Program-made: the position numbers and the translations under genes
The notes under the pieces: model-generated
Seen by the model: the letters and a program-made list of their open reading frames with translations, nothing else
Database searches by the model: none
What the model was told of the DNA's origin: nothing
Source: Telmatospirillum siberiense
GTDB lineage: Bacteria > Pseudomonadota > Alphaproteobacteria > Rhodospirillales > Magnetospirillaceae
Length of the DNA stretch: 64,000 nt
NCBI RefSeq assembly: GCF_002845745.1
Contig: NZ_PIUM01000036.1
Location: 1-64,000, forward strand
Reading direction: 5' to 3'
Shown: positions 26,353-35,245 of the stretch, in pieces
Numbering within the stretch: position 1 is the stretch's first letter
How the letters are laid out: each line of letters starts with the position of its first letter

Positions 26353-27840
26353 CTATTCCCATCCGCTGCGCTCGTCGGTGTCGGCTCTCCGAGCGGGTTG
26401 CGCAGGCCGAAGCGTCTTCATGACATCCGTCAGCCTCCGCACGGCGAGGTCGATCTCCGCTTCCGGGGTTCCCGCATATCCCAGGATCAGCCCGTGGGGG
26501 GCACCGGGGCCGTGATAGCACCGGGACAGAGGCGACGTACGCAGGCCCATAGCGGCGGCGGCCCTGGTCGCGGCGACGTCGTCGAAGATCGGGGCGAGAT
26601 CGGGATGGGGGCGGGCGATCACATGCATGCCGCCCGGATCGGCCGCAATGTCGAGCAAGCCTTCGAGATGGCGTTCCGCCGAGGCGATCAGGGCCTGTTG
26701 ACGGCGGGCGTAGAGAAGCCGCGTGCGCCTCAGATGCGCCGCCAGATGGCCGTCGGCGATGAACCTGGCCAGCGCCCCCTGGCCGAGGAGCGAGGCGGTG
26801 GCGGGCCCCTCGGCCATGAGGGCGCCGCCGGCGCCGGCAAGGGGGGCCGGCAGAACCAGGTAGCTCAGGCGCAGCGACGGAAACAGAATCTTGGAGAAGT
26901 TGCCCAGATAGGCCACCCGTCCGGCGCGGTCCAGCGCGCGCAGCGGTGCCAGGGGACGCCCCGAATAGCGGTATTCACCGTCGAAATCATCCTCGACGAT
27001 CCAGCCTCCGTGCTGTTCCGCCCAGGCCAGCAGGGCAAGGCGCCGTTGCAGGGGCAGCACGATCCCCAGGGGATATTGATGGGAGGGCGTGACGATGGCC
27101 ATCCGCGCGTCGGGGGCCGTTGCCATGGCCGTTTCCGGCGAAAAGCCGAAGGGGTCGAGCGGGACCGGAACGGCGCGGATGCGAATGCCGGCCAGGGCCT
27201 GCGTCACGCCGGGATAGCCCGGATCCTCGACCCATGCGCGGTCTTCGGCGCGAAGCACGATCCGCGCGAACAGCGAAACGCTTTCCCGAACGCCGGAGGT
27301 GATCACGACATTTTCGGGATCGCAGGAGAAGCCGCGGGCGGCGCCCAGATAGGCGGCGATGGCCGAGCGCAGTCCCTCATGGCCGAACGGATGGGGCATT
27401 CCGGCGATCCGCCATGGGGGATTGCGCCATTCCCGTTCCATGAGCCTGGCCCAGAGCGGAAAGGGAAAGGCGTGGCGGTCGGGCTGGCCCAACGGAAAGG
27501 CGATCGCGTCGCCGTCGGCGGGCTCGGGCAAAATGACGCCGTCATCTCGTCCCGGGTCCCTGGCGGTGGCCGGAACGCCCCTTCCGGGCGGGGAAAGCAT
27601 CTCGTCGGGCAGGTCCGTCGCCACGAAGACTCCGGCCCCCGCCCGGGAAACCAGATAACCCTCGGCGATCAGGGGATCGAGCGCGGATAGCACCGTGCCC
27701 CGGGCGCAGTCGAGTTCTTCCGCCATCAGGCGCGACGAGGGCAGCTTCGTGCCGGCGGCCAGCCGGCGTTCGAGGATGGCGCGGCGCAATTGCCCGCCGA
27801 TCTGCGCATGCAGGGGGGAGGGCAGGTCCGGGTCCGCCAT
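26353..27840 (-). CDS. MocR family regulator (GntR HTH plus aminotransferase domain)
   Basis: A 495-residue protein: N-terminal GntR winged helix (PLHAQIGGQLRRAILERRL, LPSSRLMAEELDCARGTVL) and a class I aminotransferase domain with the TPSHQYPLG segment and the PLP Lys in LGNFSKILFP. MocR/PdxR proteins sense pyridoxal phosphate. I start at ATG 27840, since a farther ATG (27879) lies inside a direct repeat that looks like its operator. It is divergent from a pyridoxamine oxidase-fold gene, a common pairing, and convergent with the protease pair, ending 6 bp from it. Confidence 0.88.
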   Translation of the reverse strand: MADPDLPSPLHAQIGGQLRRAILERRLAAGTKLPSSRLMAEELDCARGTVLSALDPLIAEGYLVSRAGAGVFVATDLPDEMLSPPGRGVPATARDPGRDDGVILPEPADGDAIAFPLGQPDRHAFPFPLWARLMEREWRNPPWRIAGMPHPFGHEGLRSAIAAYLGAARGFSCDPENVVITSGVRESVSLFARIVLRAEDRAWVEDPGYPGVTQALAGIRIRAVPVPLDPFGFSPETAMATAPDARMAIVTPSHQYPLGIVLPLQRRLALLAWAEQHGGWIVEDDFDGEYRYSGRPLAPLRALDRAGRVAYLGNFSKILFPSLRLSYLVLPAPLAGAGGALMAEGPATASLLGQGALARFIADGHLAAHLRRTRLLYARRQQALIASAERHLEGLLDIAADPGGMHVIARPHPDLAPIFDDVAATRAAAAMGLRTSPLSRCYHGPGAPHGLILGYAGTPEAEIDLAVRRLTDVMKTLRPAQPARRADTDERSGWE

Positions 27841-27873
27841 GAGTCCCAGCGACGCCGCCCTGCGGGCTCGGTG

Positions 27874-27930
27874 TCTCATAACTGGTACATTTATTTTTCT
27901 CATAACTGGATCTTTATCATGAACCAGTTC
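27874..27930. promoter_or_regulatory. Direct-repeat operator between mocR and the PPOX gene
   Basis: TCTCATAACTGG occurs twice, at 27874-27885 and 27898-27909, exactly 24 bp apart, followed by an inverted CCAGTT at 27924-27929. Two direct repeats plus one inverted half-site is the pattern reported for MocR/PdxR operators. It lies 50-105 bp before the PPOX start and just before the mocR start. Confidence 0.65.
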
Positions 27931-27978
27931 GCGGCGATTGTGTAGTCCACAGTCATTCACGCGAGGACATCCGACGCC

Positions 27979-28707
27979 ATGACGAACGCCAGCGGGCGCG
28001 ACGACGCCACTTTTCCCCAGACCCCGGTCAATCAGGTCAAGCGCGCCCCGGACCGGGGCCGTTACGACAAGAAGACGATTTACGAGATCCTCGATGCCGC
28101 GTTGATCTGCCATATCGCCTATGTCGTCGATGGCCGCCCCTATTGCACGCCCACCAGCTTCTGGCGGGAAGGGGACCGGCTTTACTGGCATGGGTCTTCC
28201 GCCAGCCGGATGATTCGGGCGCAGGGCCGGGGCATCGACGTTTGCCTGACCGTGACCCATCTGGATGCGCTGGTCATGGCGCGCTCGGGCTTTCACCACT
28301 CGGTCAATTACCGCTCGGCCATGGTGTTCGGACAGGCCCACGTCATCGAGGAGGCCGAGGAAAAACTACGCTTGATGGACCGTTTCATCGACCGCGTCTA
28401 TCCCGGCCGCTCCCGGGTGATCCGTCCGCCGACCGTCCAGGAAATCAAGGCGACGACCATGATCGGCATGGAGATCGAGACGGCGTCGGGAAAGGTGCGC
28501 GACAAGCATGTCGCGGACGACGAGGCGGATTACGAGGCCGTCCCCGCCTGGTCCGCCCTTTACCCGGTCAGCCAGATTCTGGGCGCGCCCTCCGAATGTC
28601 CGCGCCAGCGTCCCGGACTGGCGCGGCCGGATGAGATGGCCGATTTCGCCCCCGGGGCCCGCCTCGACGAGGTCATGGCCAAAGCCCACCGAAGGACGTT
28701 CCGATAA
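27979..28707 (+). CDS. Pyridoxamine 5'-phosphate oxidase family (FMN-binding) protein
   Basis: A 242-residue split-barrel flavoprotein of the PPOX-like type: YEILDAALICHIAYVVDGRP opening, WHGSSASRMIRA phosphate-binding segment and VNYRSAMVFGQA. Members bind FMN, F420 or haem; its place opposite a MocR regulator suggests a link to vitamin B6 or amino-compound metabolism. ATG 27979 follows GAGGACA. The product is longer than minimal PPOX proteins because of a C-terminal extension common in this subgroup. Confidence 0.82.
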   Translation: MTNASGRDDATFPQTPVNQVKRAPDRGRYDKKTIYEILDAALICHIAYVVDGRPYCTPTSFWREGDRLYWHGSSASRMIRAQGRGIDVCLTVTHLDALVMARSGFHHSVNYRSAMVFGQAHVIEEAEEKLRLMDRFIDRVYPGRSRVIRPPTVQEIKATTMIGMEIETASGKVRDKHVADDEADYEAVPAWSALYPVSQILGAPSECPRQRPGLARPDEMADFAPGARLDEVMAKAHRRTFR

Positions 28708-28728
28708 GCATGACGTAGAAAATAGTGG

Positions 28729-28977
28729 CACCGGCGTCTCTGCCCATAAGCGCTCGGATAAGAAAAACATCCCCTCGCCCCTTGCGGGAGAGGGGGCGAG
28801 CGTAAGCGAGTGGGGTGAGGGGACTTACGCGCGGGAGCGCGGAAAAAGTGTGCAGAAACCAACAAGTCTTTATGTCGCGCCGACGCTAAGCCCCCCTCAC
28901 CCACTCGCCTACGCTCGCCGCCCTCTCCCACAAGGGGCGAGGGCTTATGCTAGCGCATATGGGCGTCTCTGCCGGTG
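28729..28977. repeat. Long-hairpin palindromic element with terminal inverted repeats (249 bp)
   Basis: The ends are CACCGGC...CCCATAAGCGCT (28729-28754) and, reversed, CACCGGC...CCCATATGCGCT (28952-28977), 19 of 26 bases matching. Inside, about 28775-28821 and about 28889-28937 are near-perfect inverted arms of 45-50 bases (CCCCTTGCGGGAGAGGGGG against its mirror), so the element folds into one long hairpin. Its right end is shared with 7636-7691. It looks like a MITE- or REP-type element without a gene. Confidence 0.75.
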
Positions 28978-28989
28978 ACCAGCCCCGGG

Positions 28990-29595
28990 TTAGCGTCCTG
29001 CCGCCAGATACCAGGCAATGAGGGTGAGCAGGGCGCAGGTCATGGCCAGAAGGCCCAGGGGGCGGTCCAGGCGGTGGGTGTTGAGACGTTCCTGGATCAG
29101 GACGCGGATGCCGCCGATTCCGTGCATGACGAGCAGCATCAGGACGAACCCCTCGGCGAGGGTGACGAGGCCGCCGCCGGAGCGGCGGATCAGGCCGTCG
29201 AGTTCGGCATAGAAAAGGGTGGCTGCGAAGACCAGGCAGAGGTGAAGGACGAGAAAGCCGGCCAGGGTCAGGCCGCTATAGCGTTCGGCCGCGATGCACC
29301 AGGCCATGAAGTTCCGCCGCTGCGCCGCGCGCGGCCACAGCATCGGACACAGCAGGCGCAGATGGCGGATGCCGACCAGGACGTGGAAAGCGGCGACCAG
29401 GGCCAGGGCGATCAGCAGGGCGTCCTCGACACCGTCGCGCAAGGGGGCCCAGGCGGCCTCCAGCCAGCCCACCGGGGCAGGCAGCCGCAGGCTTAGATGG
29501 ATGATCACCAGGATCGGCAGAACGACGGCGCTGACCCGATGCAGGCGCCAAAGTTTATCTTCTCCGGTAAGATCGATGAAGCCGTCGTCTCGCAT
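28990..29595 (-). CDS. Fused SdhC/SdhD-like haem b membrane protein
   Basis: A 201-residue protein with about six hydrophobic helices in two similar halves. Half one reads LHRVSAVVLPILVIIHL...FHVLVGIRHL; half two ERYSGLTLAGFLVLHL...MHGIGGIRVL. Each repeats the R-x-S/SG, His, then H-x-x-x-G-I-R pattern of succinate dehydrogenase/fumarate reductase anchor subunits, whose His residues bind haem b. No flavoprotein or iron-sulphur subunit gene is near, so it is an orphan. I start at ATG 29595; the frame runs back to 29721. Confidence 0.7.
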   Translation of the reverse strand: MRDDGFIDLTGEDKLWRLHRVSAVVLPILVIIHLSLRLPAPVGWLEAAWAPLRDGVEDALLIALALVAAFHVLVGIRHLRLLCPMLWPRAAQRRNFMAWCIAAERYSGLTLAGFLVLHLCLVFAATLFYAELDGLIRRSGGGLVTLAEGFVLMLLVMHGIGGIRVLIQERLNTHRLDRPLGLLAMTCALLTLIAWYLAAGR

Positions 29596-29725
29596 GAAGG
29601 GAAGTATCCTGGCAGGTCGCTTTCGATTGGACTCTTTCGTGACGCCTTCGTCTCCGGCTTCGGCCAGGCTCAGGCGCCGCTCGGGCCGGAGGCGCGCTTC
29701 ATTTAAGATGAAACGCGCCACTAAG

Positions 29726-31171
29726 CTAACCGGCCTGCAGGCTGCCGATCAATGTTTTCAGCGTGCGGATCCGTTTGAAGGCCGTCTTCAGCCGCTTTTG
29801 CGTCAGGCGGGGCAGCTGGCGGGGTTCGATGCGGGCCGAGGGGGCGCCTCCGGCGGCGATGTCGCGCAGTTGCTGCTCCAGCATGACGCGCAGGATGATC
29901 TCGTGGGCATCGAGCAGGCTTGCCAGATCATCGTCGTGCAACAGGCCTGCCTCGGCCAGGGCCCGATAGCGGTCGGCCGTGCCGGGTGCCTCGATTCCCG
30001 ACTTGACCGCCTTCGCGCGGGCGGCGGAGACCAGCGGCAGCAGGCCGAACTTTTTGGCGTTGAGCTTGCCGTGGGTGGTGGTGAATTCGCCGAAGATGCC
30101 GAGCGGAACGTCCATCCGGGCGACGTTGATGGCCAGGAATTGCAGGAAGAAGGCCGAGGTGGCGGCGGTATCGAAGGCAATCCGCTTGAGCTCCCGGGCC
30201 AGATCCCGGTCTCCGTAGACAGGCAGGAAATCGAAGAAGATGTCGACGTTCATCACCGTCTGCATCTTGGGTTCGAACACCCAATGGCGGATTTCCGTCC
30301 GCCAGTCGTCCAACGATCGGCGCCAGAAGGGATTGCGCGCCATCACGTCGCCTTCGCAGTAAGGAATGCCCGCCTCGTTCAGGGTGCCGTTCAGACGCCG
30401 GGCGAATTCCGCGTACCAGACGTCGTGGGCGGGGGGCCCGGTATGGACGATCGCATTGTCCTGATCGAAGCTCAGCAGGCTTTCGCCCCGCCCGCCCGAA
30501 CCCAGGATCAACAGGGCGAATGGCGAGGGGGCGCCATCCCAGCCATCGGCGATCATGCCGCGTTCGGCCAGTTCTGCGGCGCGGGTGGTGATGTCGCGCA
30601 GCACCGTGCTGATCACCGCGGCGACGTCGCGTGCCGAGACGCCGTCGGCCAGCAGGCCGGCCGCCAGGTCGGGCAGCGCCTTGCGGGCGCGATCCATGTC
30701 GGCGGCGCCTTCCGCCTGGGCGACGTCGTCGCCGATGACCAGCGCCTGACTGGCCCGTACCTTCAAAAGGGCGCGTCCGGTGATCATGCCGACCGGCCGG
30801 TCGGTACCGTCGACGACGACGAGATGGCGCAGGCCCAATCGCGTCATGCGGGCGATGGCGACATAAAGATAGGCGTCTCCGGGCACGCAATGAACGGGAC
30901 TGGACATGACTTCGAAAAGCCGCATGTCCAGCGCGGCGGCCCGCGCTTGCGCCAGACAGCGCAGAATATCGCGTTCGGTGACCATGCCCAGGGCGCGGCC
31001 CGCCTCGTCGACGACGACCAGGGAGCTGACCTTGGCCCTGTCCATCCGATCGCAGGCGGCGGCGACGCTGATATCCACAAGAGCGGTCAGCACCGGTTGC
31101 GCCATGACCTCGGCCAGCCGGTGGCGGTAGGGGAAACTGTCAAGGCGGGTCAGCGTCGAGACATCCTGCAT
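29726..31171 (-). CDS. CBS domain / DUF294 nucleotidyltransferase-like protein
   Basis: A 481-residue protein. Residues about 20-140 hold two CBS modules, which usually bind adenine nucleotides. Residues about 210-330 are a DUF294 nucleotidyltransferase-like domain with GSGGRG (224-229) and the DQD metal-binding triplet (236-238), then a helical DUF294 C-terminal domain. Such proteins often accompany an acetate symporter, as here (actP starts 1 kb away, divergently), and a DEDDh exonuclease, which here is at 8-10 kb. ATG 31171 is the first plausible start. Confidence 0.85.
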   Translation of the reverse strand: MQDVSTLTRLDSFPYRHRLAEVMAQPVLTALVDISVAAACDRMDRAKVSSLVVVDEAGRALGMVTERDILRCLAQARAAALDMRLFEVMSSPVHCVPGDAYLYVAIARMTRLGLRHLVVVDGTDRPVGMITGRALLKVRASQALVIGDDVAQAEGAADMDRARKALPDLAAGLLADGVSARDVAAVISTVLRDITTRAAELAERGMIADGWDGAPSPFALLILGSGGRGESLLSFDQDNAIVHTGPPAHDVWYAEFARRLNGTLNEAGIPYCEGDVMARNPFWRRSLDDWRTEIRHWVFEPKMQTVMNVDIFFDFLPVYGDRDLARELKRIAFDTAATSAFFLQFLAINVARMDVPLGIFGEFTTTHGKLNAKKFGLLPLVSAARAKAVKSGIEAPGTADRYRALAEAGLLHDDDLASLLDAHEIILRVMLEQQLRDIAAGGAPSARIEPRQLPRLTQKRLKTAFKRIRTLKTLIGSLQAG

Positions 31172-31882
31172 GGTGCCGTCACCATATCCCGATGCTCTCC
31201 CCGAGAAAAGGGGCGGACAATCGTTTGAACATGTAATAATTATCATTGTATAAATATTGTGAGGCGGGGGGCGGGCGCTAATGGCCATGTCGCCGGCACC
31301 GAGGAAAAAATCGGCCATTCGTCGCGGCCGAAACAAAAAAAGACAAGCGGGAAGCGGAAGGCCGTTTTCGAGATTAAGAAAAAGATCCATGCAGAGACCA
31401 TGACTTATGGTTGTGCATGCTGATGGTCTCTTGCGGAAAGGTCGATGAATTCCCAATATATCAATCGGGTATAACTGCCCGGAATGATCCTTTATTTTGC
31501 TGATCAGCGTTTTATTACCATTGATTAATTATAATAATATCGTAGCGTAGTTGTTGTTTATTGCAGTAATAGAATCGTTGATAAATTTTAATATCCGGAT
31601 TTATACGCCATATGCCTAGTGTTATAAGGGGCTTTCTTGAAATTAGTACTGTTGACGTGTCTCTAATGGCAGCCTATCCTTAATGAAACCAAAGGTTTTC
31701 GGAGTCCGGCCGAATTGGTAAACATGACAAACCGGGCGACGGGGAAAGGTGCTCGAGAATAGTAAGAAAGCGCCCGGCTGGGTCTTTAAAGGCGAAGCTC
31801 CCCCAACTGACGATCCGATCTCGTCCGGCAGGTTCCGGACGAGTTGGAAAACATAAGGAAGACGTTGAAGAAGGAGCGGTCC
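31172..31882. other. Long AT-rich intergenic region upstream of the acetate symporter operon
   Basis: About 710 bp without a gene, strikingly AT-rich at 31205-31260 and 31470-31640. It holds inverted repeats GAGACCAT/ATGGTCTC (31395-31402, 31424-31431) and, in the actP leader, a perfect hairpin TCGTCCGG/CCGGACGA (31821-31828, 31835-31842). A minus-strand open frame at 31643-31906 is not convincing. It must carry the promoters for the two divergent genes. Confidence 0.6.
31652..31680 (+). promoter_or_regulatory. Candidate sigma-70 promoter for the DUF485-actP operon
   Basis: TTGACG (31652-31657) and TATCCT (31675-31680) are 17 bp apart, a good housekeeping-type match. Transcription would start near 31687 and give a leader of about 195 nt that contains the TCGTCCGG hairpin. 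Confidence 0.4.
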
Positions 31883-32194
31883 ATGTCCAACGAATTGTCT
31901 GCCCAAAGAATAAGAAGCAATCCTAAATACGCCGAGCTGGTCGCCAAGCGTTCCGGGTTTGCCTGGGCCCTGTCGGCTCTCGTGCTGGTGATTTATTACG
32001 GTTTCATTCTCATCATCGCTTTTGCGCCGAAGTTTCTCGCCACCCCCATCAGCCAGGGCAGCGTGACAACTATCGGTTTCCCCCTGGGAGTCGGCGTGAT
32101 CCTGAGCGCCATCGCCCTGACCGGCGTCTATGTCTATCGCGCCAATGGCGAGTTCGACGATTTGACCAAGGATCTGATCGAGGGCGAGAAATGA
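31883..32194 (+). CDS. DUF485 membrane protein (YjcH-like)
   Basis: A 103-residue protein with two membrane helices (about 27-50 and 62-84) and the [16 protein letters not shown] opening of the DUF485 family, which travels with acetate symporters (yjcH-actP). ATG 31883 follows AAGGAG. Its stop overlaps the actP start (ATGA), so it is translated with the transporter, perhaps as an accessory subunit. Confidence 0.9.
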   Translation: MSNELSAQRIRSNPKYAELVAKRSGFAWALSALVLVIYYGFILIIAFAPKFLATPISQGSVTTIGFPLGVGVILSAIALTGVYVYRANGEFDDLTKDLIEGEK

Positions 32195-33864
32195 GACAGC
32201 ATTCCCTTTTTGGTACGTTCATCGGGACAGCCGCTTTAACGCTTCTTCCGACTCTGGCCCTGGCCGCCGGCGATGTGGGGCAGACCCAACAGCAAGCCAC
32301 CAACTGGCATGCCATTCTCATGTTCGTCGCCTTCGTCGGCCTGACGCTCGGCATCACCTACTGGGCGGCGAAACATACCCGGACGGCATCCGACTTCTAC
32401 GCCGCGGGCGGTGGAATTACCGGTTTCCAGAATGGCCTGGCAATCGCCGGCGACTATATGTCGGCGGCGTCGTTCCTGGGAATTTCGGCCCTGGTCTACG
32501 GGTCGGGTTTCGACGGGTTGATCTATTCCGTGGGCTGGCTGGTCGGCTGGCCGATCATTTTGTTCCTGGTTGCCGAGCGGTTGCGCAACCTCGGCAAATA
32601 CACCTTCGCCGATGTCGCCTCCTACCGCCTGCAGCAGACGCCCGTGCGGACCTTCGCGGCGACGGGATCGTTGGTGGTGGTGATCTTCTATCTGATCGGC
32701 CAGATGGTCGGCGCCGGTCAGTTGATCAAATTGCTGTTCGGTCTCGATTACCTCTACGCGGTGATCATCGTCGGCATTCTGATGATCATCTACGTCACCT
32801 TCGGCGGCATGAAGGCCACCACCTGGGTGCAGATCATCAAGGCCTGCCTGCTACTCGCCGGTGCCACCTTCATCGCCTTGGCGGTGCTGGTGAAGTTCAA
32901 CTTCAGTTTCGAGGCCCTATTCGCCAAGGCCGTCGAGGTTCATCCCAAGCATGGGGCGATCATGGGCCCGGGCACCTTGGTGGCCAATCCGGTCGAGGCG
33001 ATTTCCCTGGCCATGGCCCTGATGTTCGGCACCGCCGGGTTGCCGCATATCCTGATGCGCTTCTTCACGGTTCCCGATGCCAAGGCGGCGCGGAAGTCGG
33101 TGTTCTACGCCACCAGCTTCATCGGTTATTTCTACATTCTGACCTTCATCATCGGTTTCGGGGCCATCGTGTTGGTGGGCGGTCATCCGGAATATCTCGA
33201 CGCGGCCGGCAAGGCCCTGCGCGGCGGCAACAACATGGCCGCGGTGCATCTGGCCCATGCGGTGGGCGGCGATCTGTTCCTGGGCTTCATCTCGGCGGTG
33301 GCCTTCGCCACCATTCTGGCGGTGGTGTCCGGCCTGACGCTGGCCGGGGCCTCGGCCATTTCCCATGACCTCTATGCCAACGTCTTCTTCCGCGGGCGGA
33401 CGAATGAACAGCATGAGGTTCTGGTGTCCAAGGCGGCCAGCCTGGGTCTGGGCGTGATCGCCGTGATCCTGGGCATCATCTTCGAGAAGCAGAACGTCGC
33501 CTATATGGTGGGGTTGACCTTCGCCATCGCGGCCAGCACCAATTTCCCCGTGCTCGTCATGTCGATGTTCTGGCGCGGACTGACCACGCGGGGTGCCGTG
33601 ACCGGCGGCTTCATCGGACTGGCGGCTGCGGTGATCCTGACCGTCCTCGGGCCGACCGTGTGGGTGGACGTGCTGAAATATCCCGAGGCCGTCTTCCCGC
33701 TGAAATATCCGGCCATCTTCTCGATGCCGCTAGCCTTCGTCGCCACCTGGTTCTTCTCGGTCATCGACAAGAGCCCCCAGGCGAAGCGCGAACAGGAGGC
33801 CTTCGAAGCCCAACTGATCCGTTCCGAGACGGGTCTGGGAGCGGAAGGAGCCTCCGCCCATTAA
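32191..33864 (+). CDS. actP: Cation/acetate symporter (sodium:solute symporter family)
   Basis: A 557-residue transporter with about 13-14 membrane helices. The N-terminus has a signal-peptide-like segment ending near ALAAGD, as in ActP. Characteristic segments include [20 protein letters not shown] and [17 protein letters not shown], matching the acetate-permease branch of the solute:sodium symporters. It would import acetate and short carboxylates such as glycolate or pyruvate. Coupled to the DUF485 gene. Confidence 0.9.
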   Translation: MRQHSLFGTFIGTAALTLLPTLALAAGDVGQTQQQATNWHAILMFVAFVGLTLGITYWAAKHTRTASDFYAAGGGITGFQNGLAIAGDYMSAASFLGISALVYGSGFDGLIYSVGWLVGWPIILFLVAERLRNLGKYTFADVASYRLQQTPVRTFAATGSLVVVIFYLIGQMVGAGQLIKLLFGLDYLYAVIIVGILMIIYVTFGGMKATTWVQIIKACLLLAGATFIALAVLVKFNFSFEALFAKAVEVHPKHGAIMGPGTLVANPVEAISLAMALMFGTAGLPHILMRFFTVPDAKAARKSVFYATSFIGYFYILTFIIGFGAIVLVGGHPEYLDAAGKALRGGNNMAAVHLAHAVGGDLFLGFISAVAFATILAVVSGLTLAGASAISHDLYANVFFRGRTNEQHEVLVSKAASLGLGVIAVILGIIFEKQNVAYMVGLTFAIAASTNFPVLVMSMFWRGLTTRGAVTGGFIGLAAAVILTVLGPTVWVDVLKYPEAVFPLKYPAIFSMPLAFVATWFFSVIDKSPQAKREQEAFEAQLIRSETGLGAEGASAH

Positions 33865-33876
33865 AAGGGGGATCCG

Positions 33877-33910
33877 GGGCCTGTTGATAAATTATAGAAT
33901 CAGCAGGCCC
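33877..33910. terminator. Hairpin downstream of actP
   Basis: GGGCCTGTTGAT (33877-33888) pairs with ATCAGCAGGCCC (33899-33910) with one G-T wobble; the loop is 10 nt and AT-rich. It starts 12 bp after the actP stop. No T-run follows, so it may stabilise or end the transcript. Confidence 0.5.
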
Positions 33911-33965
33911 GTCCACCCCCGAGCGGCGCCTCTTGCCCGCCGGCGGGGGGCATTGACGGATGGGG

Positions 33966-34069
33966 AGTGGAAACTTGCTCTAGAAGCGGCCATTGACGCC
34001 GCGGCCAATCACGCGGATGCGTGCGCTAAGGCCAAGGGCTTGAAAACGAGTTAGAGCGTGGTTTCCACT
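33966..34069. repeat. Imperfect inverted repeat upstream of the response regulator
   Basis: AGTGGAAAC, then GCTCTA (33966-33982) is mirrored by TAGAGC, then GTTTCCACT (34052-34069). The arms bound an 104-bp segment with no gene. It may be a small mobile remnant or a regulatory dyad; I cannot decide between them. Confidence 0.4.
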
Positions 34070-34096
34070 GGCTGGCGGAGGCGCGGGGAGGGGGGA

Positions 34097-34858
34097 ATGT
34101 CCGCTCAGAAAACAATACTGGCCGGCCGCCGGCTTCTTGTCGCCGACGACGAGTCGTTTAGCCGCTTCTTCGTCGTCCGAATGGCGCGCGATCTGGGCTG
34201 TGAGGACATTATCCAGGCGGTCGATGGCGCCGATGCGCTGTCACAGATCAAGGTCCTTGGAGACAGTTTGTCTGCCCTCATCCTCGATTTCAATATGCCG
34301 GAAATCAATGGGTTGAGGCTGTTGAAGATGATTCGTAGCGGCGAGGCCAAAGTTTCGCGCAATACCAATGTGCTAATGCTGACCGGGAATTCCGACTTTG
34401 CCCTGGTGGGGGCGGCGATGGCCCTCGATGTCGACGCTTTTTTGATCAAGCCGGTCTCCGAAGCGGCCTTGACCGATCGTCTATCGAAGATATTCAGCGA
34501 AGCGCGTGACGTCAGGCCTGCGGCCGAGTACGCGGCGGTCGATATCGACAAGGCCGGCAAGTTGTTGTTAAGCAACAAGCCGGTGACCACCACCTCCGCC
34601 AAGTCCGGGGTTCTCTTGCAGAAAACGAACCAATCGTCGCCTGCGGCGACGAGCGCAGCGACGGCGGTACCGGGGACCGTTAAGATGCGCCTGGATCAAG
34701 TGGCCGCCGGTTCGATCCTGGCGGAAAATATTCGTGGTCCGACCGGCGAACTGCTTCTCGGGGTGGGCACGGTGCTGAGCGGGCGGTTGTTGAACCGGTT
34801 GGCCGAATTACAGTCGGCGATCAAACTGGACTATGTGGTCGTCCGTGAAAAACGCTGA
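34097..34858 (+). CDS. Response regulator with receiver domain and unassigned C-terminal domain
   Basis: A 253-residue protein. Residues about 12-133 are a complete receiver domain: acidic pair D17/D18, phosphorylation site D64 (LILDFNMP), T96 and K118 (LIKPV). A Ser/Thr/Ala-rich linker follows, then a C-terminal domain of about 65 residues (MRLDQVAAGSILAENIRGP, GVGTVLSGRLLNRLAEL) like modules seen next to HD-GYP regulators. No DNA-binding motif. No kinase gene is adjacent. ATG 34097 follows GGAGGGGGG. Confidence 0.85.
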   Translation: MSAQKTILAGRRLLVADDESFSRFFVVRMARDLGCEDIIQAVDGADALSQIKVLGDSLSALILDFNMPEINGLRLLKMIRSGEAKVSRNTNVLMLTGNSDFALVGAAMALDVDAFLIKPVSEAALTDRLSKIFSEARDVRPAAEYAAVDIDKAGKLLLSNKPVTTTSAKSGVLLQKTNQSSPAATSAATAVPGTVKMRLDQVAAGSILAENIRGPTGELLLGVGTVLSGRLLNRLAELQSAIKLDYVVVREKR

Positions 34859-35245
34859 ACCCGGCAGCGATCTTCGGGAACGGGTTTACGGCGACATGGA
34901 AAGTGGTCCGTCGCGGTGAGTGGCCGGGTGTCATTTTTTGAGCTGAGATAGCCCGCGACGGGCCAGTATGGCGGGGCGCCATCCGTCAGATTTTCACCAC
35001 GAGGATGCGTCAGGAACTGCATCGGCTTGCCTCATAATCGTTGACACAGTCCGCAGTGAGATACACCCTCTGGGCGTTCCTGATGATTGTCGCCGGAGTG
35101 GGCTGTCCGGCAGACGTAATATAATCCAAACGACTCGGAACGGGGCAATGGCAAGGATTTCGTTTGTGTGGGCAATAGATTATCATTGCGCAGGGGAATT
35201 GGAATCCTTATCCGACCCTGGTCGGTAACCAAATCCCCTAGATTA
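34859..35245. other. Intergenic region before the methyltransferase gene
   Basis: About 390 bp, moderately GC-rich to 35100, then AT-rich. No convincing open frame. The segment 34900-35020 looks like it could be decayed coding or IS sequence, but I cannot match it to a known element. Confidence 0.4.

Noticed and set aside
29294..31228. A 644-codon open frame on the plus strand opposite the CBS-DUF294 gene
   Set aside because: Both genes on the minus strand here have clear domains and catalytic motifs; the plus-strand product is low-complexity, Gln/Gly/Arg-rich and matches nothing.
34900..35020. An insertion-sequence remnant before the methyltransferase
   Set aside because: The segment looks out of place, but I could match neither ends nor a transposase fragment, so it is not called.
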